Shown piece after piece: positions 21,542-29,989 of a stretch of 64,000 bases of DNA. Numbering within the stretch: the stretch's first letter is position 1; every line of letters starts with the position of its first letter. The stretch comes from Zygnema circumcarinatum. Taxonomy: Eukaryota > Streptophyta > Zygnematophyceae > Zygnematales > Zygnemataceae. The position numbers were made by a program, and so were the translations under genes. The DNA lies in NCBI GenBank assembly GCA_037447605.1, contig CM074814.1:2119309-2183308 (forward strand), in the 5' to 3' direction. The notes under the pieces are model-generated. The model had not been told where the DNA came from. It saw only the letters and a program-made list of their open reading frames with translations, and made no database searches.

Positions 21542-24391
21542 GCACGGGGGAAGGGTTGGGAGAGCAGAGCGAGCTTTACCTACCCCATATCGGAACAGGC
21601 ATATTTGATATCTCTGCTATTCCTGCATTAGACTTTGTTGCAAAAGGTGTCTGGCATGATAGTTCTTTCGCTTAAAGTCCGAAAAAGAATGTCGAGACTC
21701 AATGTCTTTGAAGCAGCCGGTCGACTAACTGCAAATCTATGAAGGATTTTCTTACAGCAGTAACTAACTGGGATTCGCAGATCAGAGCCAATCAAGAGCT
21801 TTTCGTGGGGTACTGATTCCGTGTACTCTGTACGGTTCAATCCCGCTGAGCCCGACATCTTTGCAACTACTGCGAGGTTTGTGGAAGTATATGAAGTTTC
21901 TCATACATCGCATGAATCAGCAAACAATGTTTCTAGTCAGCACAATAGGTGCTTTTGGTGAACGCATTTAGCTGAATGCCTGAAATGGCTTCATCATAGT
22001 CATCATAATCATTCCACTGGTCATGTCGCAATCAATCTGAAAGTTAAACTGGTCAAATCTGTGCAGCGATCGGAGTATTGCTTTGTACGATTTGCGGATG
22101 GGAGCACCGTTACGGAAACTCGTCATGCAGGTAAAAACTTGTGCAGAGATTGCAATAGAAATGAAGGTGATGGGAATAGAGGAGGGTGTAGGAAATAAAG
22201 TTGCAAGGAGAACTGGCTATTCACGTGCCAAACAACAACTTTTGGCCAATAAAGTAGATTTAGAAGTAGATAGATATATAGTAGATAGATTCTAGATAAA
22301 GTAGATTCAAGAACAGTCGAGAGGCTTGTCTATCCATTGCCTTAATCCAAAACCTTTCTTTACGAGAGATGAGACTTGTTTTGACTCGACCCAACTTGAC
22401 TTGACTTGACTTGACTTGACTTGACTTGACTTGACTTGACTTGACTTGACTTGACTTGACTTGAACTTGAACTTGAACTTGAACTTGAACTTGAACTTGA
22501 ACTTGAACTTGAACTTGAACTTGAACTTGACTTGACTTGAACTTGACTTGACTTGACTTGACTGTTGCGGGAAAGGAGGGCAGACTCGAAGCAATATGGT
22601 GGCGTGGAATCCCCGGGAAGCATTTAACTTTACAGCGGTATGCAGCTCTCTGTCTGATTTACCTTTCTAATAATTCAACCCTTACTGGATGGCATGCATC
22701 TTTCTCATGATGGCGATATTGATTTGAAGTGCTTGTTTTATTTATGGTCTGCAGGCAAATGAAGACACAAATTGCTACAGCTATGACATGCGGAAGTTGA
22801 ATAAGGCAACCTGTGTTCACAGAGATCACGTCTCGGCAGTGTGAGTGGAGAGAAGGAGAGAGGAGAGGCGAGGAGAGAGGAGAGAGAGAGTGAGGAGAGA
22901 GTGGAGAGGCCCTCCCCTCTACTCACCTCTCCTCCTCCCTCCTTCCCTGCCTCTCCCCCCATCGCTCCTTATTCTGCCCTCTCTCCCTTCCCTCCGTTCT
23001 CCTTTATCCCTCATCCGATCCCGCCGTTTGCTTTGGGTCTTTGTCATGCAGAATGGATTTAGACTATTCTCCAACTGGTCGCGAATTTGTGACCGGCTCA
23101 TATGACCGCTCTGTAAGTGCCATATTAGACATATTTTGCTTAAGTATATTATTTTATTACACTTTGTGATGGCGCTGAGTGAGTCAGAACGATCTCCCCC
23201 AAGTTATGAAGAGGCGAACATGTCTTCGCATATCTTCACGTGTTAAGGGCACATTCTGTATATTATGCATATTATGTATCTGCAAGTCTTTAGTTGGTTA
23301 ATGTCAGCGGGTGATGGTATAATTTCATGTTTCAGGTGCGAATTTTTGGTTATAATGCGGGTCACAGTCGGGACGTTTATCACACCAAACGCATGCAAAG
23401 GTGAGTCTTGAAGCAGGGAAGGTTCGGTACTATTCTACTACTATAGAAGAATTACCATAGCAGCATTGTAACGTTGATGAGGATACAACTTGCACGATCT
23501 GTCAATGTATATCGGAGTTAGACAATAGTCAACGCGAAACATCATCCCATTCAACCTTAAAGTCTCATGGAACGGAAGAGATATCGAACTGCATGAAAGA
23601 GTAGCCAGAATACAACCCATTCAGAGAATACTCTCGTCCTCTTATTCTTTCCCTAATACCCCTAAATTTGCTGCTCCTCTCCTTGGTTGATTGCTTCCGT
23701 TTGACAAATTTCCGCTGCAAATCTTCTCCTCCTGCAGAGTATTCTCTGTGAGGTTCAGTGGAGATGGCTCCTATGTGATGTCAGGCAGCGATGACTCCAA
23801 CATTCGTCTTTGGAAGGCACAAGCTGCCGAACAGTTGGGAGTGGTAAGGCTCTCTCTCTCTGTCTACCACTCCACAGCAGTACGGCTTTTACAAAACTTT
23901 GGGATAAAGAAAGGGTCAAACGAATAAGTCTAATCACATTACCTTTACCTCTCCTTTGGTTGTTGTGCTATGCAAACCCTTGCAGGTGTTACCTCGGGAG
24001 AGAAAGAAACACTCCTATATGGCAGCGCTGAAGGAGCGGTACAAGAACCTTCCGGAGATCAAACGCATTGACAGGTAAGTGGCGCACTCACAACCTTTCA
24101 CTTTTGGTTTGTATGTGTGAAAGGATGAGGTAGGGCTGCGGAAAGCAATGGGAAATTAGGGTTGTCTGAAGTTCCCCAGCAGCATGCTGAAGGTTTATGT
24201 CTCTGTCTCCATGCAGGCATCGCCACCTCCCTGCTCCGTTGTACAAGGCAGCCAAATTACGGCAAACTGTAACTGAAGCAGAGAGGAGAAAGGAGATTCG
24301 CAGGAAAGCCCACAGTGCGCCGGAAACAAACGCAGGGCCTGCTGGTGCTAAAACTGTTCGCAGGAAAAAAATCATCACAGAATTGGAATAA
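19003..24391 (+). CDS. DCAF13: SOF1/DCAF13 WD-repeat protein (18S rRNA processing factor)
   Basis: Sixteen exons: 19003-19068, 19223-19424, 20026-20053, 20348-20446, 20612-20648 (tentative), 20914-20948, 21214-21288, 21781-21876, 22067-22130, 22584-22637, 22755-22840, 23052-23112, 23336-23400, 23738-23843, 23986-24074 and 24217-24391. Total 445 residues, about the length of DCAF13. The N-terminus (MRLQVISRPRREYSRETNRD) and KLERLFAKPF are SOF1-specific. WD repeats follow, e.g. EIRLWDLALR, GAQVDVWDYNR, SIALYDLRMG and NIRLWKAQAAEQLG. The basic C-terminal SOF domain has LPRERKKHSY, RYKNLPEIKRI, RHRHLPAPLY and RRKEIRRKAHSAP. In yeast and plants SOF1 is a nucleolar U3 snoRNP/SSU-processome component for 18S rRNA, and DCAF13 can also bind CUL4–DDB1. 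Only the 37-nt exon 5 is weakly supported; it was chosen because it restores phase. Confidence 0.95.
21300..21395 (+). repeat. (GGGA)n / GGGAGAGGGA tract in a SOF1 intron
   Basis: Purine-only tract just downstream of the 5' splice site at 21289. A second pure GA run lies at about 21506-21538 in the same intron. Length likely varies between alleles. Confidence 0.85.
22393..22562 (+). repeat. CTTGA / CTTGAA tandem repeat in a SOF1 intron
   Basis: About 13 copies of the 5-mer CTTGA, then about 13 copies of the 6-mer CTTGAA, then CTTGA units again. It ends about 20 bp before the acceptor of the exon at 22584. The switch from 5- to 6-bp units suggests slippage expansion of a variant unit. Confidence 0.95.
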
Positions 24392-24925
24392 CTCTATTCA
24401 GTTTCCTAAGGGCCCTTCTGATGATGCCTCCCATTACATAAGGTCCGTGACCAGCTGTCACACTCCTGAGTCTGTACAGCAAGACATGTCCCTACCATGC
24501 CATGCCATGACGGGGCCATGCTCCTCAATAGAAAGAAGGGCATCCCTTCCCTCCTGTGGCTTGGCACCTCCCATTTTTTGAGAACCACACGGTCACCACA
24601 AGCAGGTTCTTGGCCAAAAGTCCTTTAACAAAGTGCCCTCACAAAAGTGGCGGCGTCTCCTGCTGTGGTGTTGCGTTGTGTAAGACTGCTCTTGGGAGTG
24701 CAGGGCTCCCCTCGTTGTGGCGGTAACTTGAGCTTGTTTGGCTTTCCGTGTGTGCCTTTACCCGATTGTTTTTTTTTTTTCTTTTTTCTTTTTTTTCTTT
24801 TGGAGTGTTCAAGGTGCCATAGACAGCCCATGGTGGCGGGCGGGTTCAGGGCTTTCCGAGGTTTATGGTTTTCCTGAAGGACTCGTTGTAGAATAAATTG
24901 TGTAGTTTTTATTTTCTGGAATTTA

Positions 24926-25054
24926 CTATATACACACCTTTTCTGGCTAGATTCGCACCTTTAAAGAAAAAACCCCCAAACCCTGACATCCCTAAAACAT
25001 TATCTGATCGGCGAAAAAAAGTGCGAATCTAACCGAAAAAAGGTGTGTACATAG
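24926..25054. mobile_element. MITE-like element with about 33-bp terminal inverted repeats
   Basis: The left end (CTATATACACACCTTTTCTG..., through ATTCGCAC at 24958) is matched in inverse orientation by the right end (GTGCGAAT at 25021 through GGTGTGTACATAG at 25054) with few mismatches. The core is only about 60 bp, so it has no coding capacity. ACACACCTTT words also occur in the palindrome at 36.4-37.8 kb, suggesting a shared family. Confidence 0.6.
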
Positions 25055-25123
25055 ACCCTAACTATTTTTCTAGTGATAGGCAAAGTTTTGCCTCTTCGTT
25101 CTAAGCATCGAAATATCGCCATG

Positions 25124-25269
25124 TCGCCGGCGTATCGGCTCTACGAACCTGCCAATGCCGGCGGCGTCAATCGCGGCAACCGTACTGTTACTGGCCAGCG
25201 AAACCGCCCAAGCCATACACCAGCTGCCGGCGCCGTCACGTTTTGTTTGGTCATATCCGATACGCCGGC
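25124..25269. repeat. Foldback with perfect 13-bp arms (GCCGGCGTATCGG)
   Basis: GCCGGCGTATCGG near 25126 is repeated as CCGATACGCCGGC near 25258. Further pairing (CTACGAA / TTCGTAG) flanks it. GC-rich compared with surroundings. Possibly a degenerate foldback element. Confidence 0.5.
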
Positions 25270-25663
25270 GATATGCCAATATGGCTATTCGTAGGACCTC
25301 CGAGATCGTACGGCTCATGTTTTTTCTCAACAGGAGTCCAGAGTGGAGGTCAGAGGAGAACAGTGGGAGAATTGTGGTTGTTTTCAGTCACAGTTGAAGT
25401 TAGCCAGTTACTTAATCACCAGTTAGTAATCATGCGCATGCAAGATTTGCAAAAAAAGTTGATTGAGGCAAAAAAATGATTATGCTTTGGTTGAGTGTAC
25501 GAACGCTCAGACAGCGACTGCATGCATGGCGTATCACCTCATAAATACATGGCGCGTGCAAGACTGAAGACTTCTTAACTGACTTCACAACTGAACCCTC
25601 CATTCTAGACCCTCCACTCTCCACCCTGAACCCTGAACCCTAACCCCAACCCTAACCTTAACT

Positions 25664-28169
25664 TCAGACATCGAAGAAGGTGACAGCCTCCGGCGTGGCA
25701 ACGATCAGCGGCGCGCCAGTAGAGCTGCTTCCTACGAAGTTGTCGTGCATGAAGAGGCTCTCGACGATGGCCTCCTCGCGCGGTACAACTCGATAGCAGT
25801 AGCATGTCTTCAAGCCACCCACGGCCGCGCGGTAGCACTCGTGCTCGGTCTGCTTCACGCGCCGGAAGTTCCACACAACGGAGAACTGTCCCACGGTGGC
25901 GACTATGTTGCGTTCAGCACGGTCGCTATCCGTGACCTGCAGCACAGTGGGGCGAGTGAGTCTTTAAAGGGTCTTTGGGTTTTTGAAGGGTTGTAAGGAG
26001 GAAGGTGAGGGAAGGAAGGGAGGAGGGGGGAAGGGAGGGATGGGAGGAGAGAGGGAGGAGAGGGAAGGGTAGAAAGGTGGGAAGGGACGGGCGGAGAGGA
26101 GGATAACAGGAGACAGGGGGAAGGNNNNNNNNNNAGGATGGAGGGAGGAGGGGGGAGGAAGGAGCGGGGAGGGGGGAGGGGGGAAAGGAGAGGGAGAGGG
26201 AGGGGGAGGGGCGGGAGGGAGGGAGTTAGGGGAACTTACCCATGAGAACTGTGCTTTTCGAAAGCATGCAAAATTTCCCGCCCGATGTGCGTCTACCGGA
26301 TTAAGCTTCAGAAGCCTCGACGCTCCTATTTTCCCTCCCATCCTCCCTTCAAAACCCGTCTTCTCTCTCCCATTCTTGTCATAAAAAACAGTACTCAACA
26401 CAACCACACACGAATCTGTGGTCGCTACAATCCACTTCCCATCATAGGTGACGTCAATGTGCGTCACCGGCCCAAAACCTGCCCCTGGAAACACAGATTT
26501 GGCCCTATTCGTACTCGTGGTTCCGTACATTCTCACCTTCCCATCCTCTGAGCCCACTGCAATGGCCCCCGAACCCGTAGAGGCACAACATGTGAAATTT
26601 ATGCCTTTAGAGAATTGGTGACCCGTCTCCCAACTAAGGACCGAGGGACTGGCAAGGTCCTGCACAATTCCGTGGGGGTCCCTAATGTCCCACCTACAAA
26701 GGAGGTTGTCATTGAGACCGAGAAAACTTGAATTCGATTCGAGTTGAGCCGACTTCGAATCGGCGATAATGTCTCTCATAGAGATTGGGGTTCCGTCCTT
26801 TTCGAACTGCCAATTGGCGACCACCTTTTCTGTGTCGAGGTCGACCTGACGCACACCTGCAGAGAGGGGAGCAGCTTAGTTCAGTGACGGGTTTTACTCC
26901 TACGGTTCATAGTTCGTGCTTTATTCTTCATTGTTCTTGAGACAGAATTTGAGATACATTCAAAACGCAATTGAACATTCACAACGGCTCCTCGAGCCCT
27001 CCATATGTCCCAAATGTCAATCCCCCTTCCGGAAAACCAAAAAATCTTAAAAAATCATTAAGACATTTCTTCGCAAAAACCACCAAAATATTTTCAGACT
27101 TTAAAGACTTTAAAAACTTAGAAAATAAAATAAAATCGTAGGCAACCCAAATACCCTTCAGACGCATACCTGTAGCATGCATCATGTCCTCCCTCGACGG
27201 AGCCATAAGCATCATTGTGCTTTCCCCTCTCATCAAGAGGCCCTTCTTTGGTGTTATCCGCTCTCCTCCTCCTCCTCCTCTCCCTCCCCCCCCAAACGTT
27301 GCCGACAAATCCGTTGCTTCCAGCCCTTGATCTCTATTCCTGTAGACATCTATTCCGGACCCATGAATAATATAACTGTTTTGAAGGGCTCCCATAGTAA
27401 TGCTCTGGACCCCCGTCCCTTTGGGAGTCACTCGGAAGGTCTCCTGCACATCAGCATTCTCCAAGTGGTTGCTCTCCTTCTGCTTCTCTCTCTTTGCCTC
27501 CTGGCCTTCCTCTAAGTGCTCCTGGGCGTCCCACATGCTCTCGTCCCCATCCTCTCCCTCCGCCCAATCCACAAACTCCTTTCCAAAAATCTTCGTTCTA
27601 TTCTCGATTGTATCTTCCACTCCGTACGTGTTTTCAAACTGACATTTTTTCCATTTTTCTCCAAAATCACTGAATTCAGTCGCTTCCTTGAACCGAATCG
27701 CCCACACATCGCCCGCAATAAAGTCGAGTCTCGTCTGTTCATCATTGAACCTCACTCCCATCCTCTCATCAACTCTCGCAGTCACCCTCCCCACCAGACG
27801 CAGATGCCAGCTGGCCTCCCCTCCTCCCCCTCTCCCATCAGCTTCTTCTCGCTTCCGAAGCCATGGTTTCCTCCCTCCCTCTTCCTCCTCCTCCTTCTCC
27901 TTTTCCTCCTCGTCCTCACCCTCTCCCTCTCCACTCCCACGATCCTTTAATTTGACAAACAACCATGGAACTGAAGCTGCAACTAGAACGTATTTCCCTG
28001 CAGCACCCACTCCTCCTATGTGCTTGTACAGTCTGACAGTGGAGGAGGATCTGGGCGCCAGAGAGACGCTGTATTTGGGAGCGAAATAGGAGCTGGAGGC
28101 ATCCTGAAACTGCTCTTCGCCCTCATTGTCGTCCTTCGGTATAGGGGGGGTGCTCTGTCCAGCACCCAT
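25664..28169 (-). CDS. VID27-family protein (vacuolar import/degradation VID27-related)
   Basis: Three exons in minus order: 28169-27170, 26856-26240 and 25936-25664, total 629 residues, joins in phase. The start MGAGQSTPPIP at 28169 has an N-myristoylation-like MGxxxS. The middle includes an acidic Glu-rich loop (residues 80-130) and a PH-like region of VID27 proteins. The C-terminal half is the VID27 beta-propeller core: VRQVDLDTEKVVANWQF, SSFLGLNDNLLCRWDIRDP, GSGAIAVGSEDGKVRMYG, HIDVTYDGKWIVATTDS and, after the last intron, ERNIVATVGQFSVVWNF. Yeast VID27 was linked to vacuolar import and degradation of gluconeogenic enzymes; plant homologues (about 630-650 residues) are poorly characterised cytosolic proteins. 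The second intron (26239-25937) contains a 10-N assembly gap in a purine-rich tract, so its length is uncertain but coding sequence is intact. Confidence 0.93.
26125..26134. other. Assembly gap (10 N)
   Basis: Ten N inside a G/A-rich intron tract of the VID27 gene. Probably unresolved low-complexity sequence. Confidence 0.99.
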
Positions 28170-28179
28170 GGAAGGGGGA

Positions 28180-28640
28180 GAAAGAGAAAGTGAGAGATGG
28201 AGGAGAAGGAGGGATTGAAAGAGAGTGAGGAAGGGCAAGGAAAGAGCGCGAGCGAGAGTGGGTGAGAGGGAGAAGAGCAAGAGAGAGGAGCGAAGGAGAA
28301 AGGGAGGGAGGGAGAAGGAGAGAGAGCAAGAGAGGCAGAAGGGAGGGACGAGACTCGAAAAAACTGCGGGGGAGAGGGTTTTTAGGGGAAAAGGGTAACT
28401 TGAAGAGAGGAAGGGAGCGGTCGGGAAAGGGGAGAGAAAGTGAGGTAGAGAGAGAGAGAGAGAGAGAGTAAGAAAGAGGGAGGCGCAGGATTAGGGAAGG
28501 GAATGGAGAGTGGAGTGAGTGATATAAAAAACAATATGGAAAGGAGAGGAGCAAGTTGAGGTAGGTGGGGAAGAGAGTGGCGCGCGAGAGAGCGAGAGAG
28601 AGCGCGGGAGAGGGAGGCGGGAGAGGGAGCGGAGGCAAAA
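28180..28640 (+). repeat. Purine-rich (GA) leader tract upstream of VID27
   Basis: Almost entirely A/G on the plus strand, hence a C/T-rich leader on the transcribed minus strand, with a (GA)13 run near 28447-28470. Similar pyrimidine-rich leaders precede other genes in this window. Confidence 0.7.
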
Positions 28641-28698
28641 AGCGCCGGCGCCGGCGCCTTGGCCATTTCTCCATTGTGAAACTCGGCGAAGCCTCCGC

Positions 28699-28744
28699 CA
28701 ATGGGAGTTTGACACGTGGCATACATGTGGCGTGTCTCCATTGG
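28699..28744. promoter_or_regulatory. Palindromic CCAAT–ACGTGGC–GTGGCGTG–ATTGG composite
   Basis: Reads CCAATGGGAG, then GACACGTGGC, ACATGTGGCGTGTC and CCATTGG. The two CCAAT boxes face opposite ways and enclose two ACGTG-like cores. Lies 530-575 bp before the VID27 start. Confidence 0.5.
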
Positions 28745-28995
28745 GTGTTGCTCTACAGCTATTTTTCGGGCGAATTTCCCCCGAAGCCGAATTTCCCGAA
28801 AACCCAAAAAAAGGCGGTTCGCGGTTTGCCGAAATTTCGACTTCGCAGTTTCTGAGGGCCGTTCGGGCCGTGGCGGGCCAGCCATTGCCACATGACGGCC
28901 TCTGATTAGCCGCTTTTGCCACGTGTCTTCCTGACATTGGCGCCTTTGGCTGTTCTACTTTCTTCGATGTTTTTGTGTTTGTTGTTTTGTACTGT

Positions 28996-29180
28996 GTGGC
29001 CAATGATGGCACGCCACGTATACTGTAAGACCACTAATGACACATCACGTGTACAAAGCGGTCAATGACGACACGCCACGTGCATTGTGCGGCCAGTGGT
29101 GACATGTCACAAATACTCTGTGTCCGATGATGACACGCCACGTGTACCGTATGGCCAATGTGACGTGTATTTTGTGTTCC
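28996..29180. repeat. About six copies of a 30-32 bp repeat carrying CCAAT and CACGTG
   Basis: Units start GGCCAATGATG, AGACCACTAATGA, CGGTCAATGACG, CGGCCAGTGGTGA, GTCCGATGATGA and TGGCCAATGTGA; most continue with ACACGCCACGTG(T/C)A. Divergence between units is 15-35% by eye. The array lies 830-1010 bp upstream of the VID27 start. Confidence 0.8.
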
Positions 29181-29482
29181 TGTCGATGGAGAGGCTCGTC
29201 TTTGAAAAGCGGCTCGTCGTGGTTTCCCATGCTGGGTCTGTCCATGTCCATCCAAGACTGGTTTCACATTGCCTCGTTTTGCTAGAAGCCAACAAAAACT
29301 TGAAATTGCATACATACCGTTGTAGTCATTCGTCAGCGGACGAGAAAGCAGACTTTCATTGTTGAATCACTTTAAGCCTTAAACAGACAAGGCGAGGGCC
29401 CTTCCCGTTCTCCTTCTTCTTCGGGTCCTTTGCCAAGCGCGGAACAGGAAAGCACAATAGCTAAATTTTTGAAATTTTAAAC

Positions 29483-29692
29483 CTAAAATCCAAAAGGGGG
29501 TAAGCCTATCTTGAGAAACGAATAAACAAGGGCTCCGGTGAAGATATAGCTGTCTCCTCTATCCAATATTCCACCATGTCCTGGAATCAACCTGCCGGAG
29601 TCCTTCACCCCAGCGTCTCTCTTCATCATAGATTCCGATAAATCACCAAATAAAGAAGCCAGGAAGATGAGCACCGCCATGGTCGCAGCACT
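29483..29692 (-). pseudogene. 3' fragment (last exon) of a plastid-type CDP-diacylglycerol synthase
   Basis: On the minus strand an exon, probably opened by the acceptor at ATGGCAG near 29693, reads [21 protein letters not shown] then [20 protein letters not shown] and ends at a TAG. This is the C-terminal signature of phosphatidate cytidylyltransferase (CdsA/CDS family, S-x-x-K-R-x4-K-D...H-G-G-x-x-D-R-x-D), closest in style to plant plastid CDS4/CDS5, which make CDP-DAG for phosphatidylglycerol. The residue after DR is Gly where the pattern expects a hydrophobic residue or Thr. No upstream exons for the many other membrane helices were found; the next 300 bp upstream leads into the end of another minus-strand gene. 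I call it a partial or degraded copy, though distant exons cannot be excluded. Confidence 0.6.
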
Positions 29693-29989
29693 GCCATTCA
29701 GTTCAAGGCAGAGGTCGACTCAAAGGGTCTCAGTATGTTTAGGGTTCCACCGACTTGCCAGCATGCAAGAGTTCATTCGCTTTCGCAGTCTTTCACAAGC
29801 TGTCAAAAGTCAACATCACAAAGCATCAAGCATCAGTTCATCAGTACATTACTCATAAACACTTTCTTTTACTTCATCGCCCATACACAGTCCATACATT
29901 TACCGTACAGTCCCCGTACACATACCAACCACTGCACTACTCTCGACTCTCAAACAACACAATGTCCTGCAACCCGCAGCCTTCAGCAT

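Larger units (their letters stand above)
24392..25663. other. Convergent intergenic region of SOF1 and VID27 genes
   Basis: Contains the SOF1 3' UTR (T-rich run at 24768-24800, GAATAAA near 24890), a 129-bp inverted-repeat element (24926-25054) and a GC-rich foldback (25124-25269). No coding exon seen. Confidence 0.55.

Noticed and set aside
22307-22623. Minus-strand KFKFKF / SSSS-rich frames
   Set aside because: By-products of the CTTGA/CTTGAA array inside a SOF1 intron.
28996-29180. CRISPR-like array
   Set aside because: Units are directly adjacent and diverged, with no unique spacers, and the genome is eukaryotic.
29034-29315. Overlapping minus-strand frames with repeated WRVS/CHHR words
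   Set aside because: Translation of the 32-bp CCAAT/CACGTG tandem array, not a gene.
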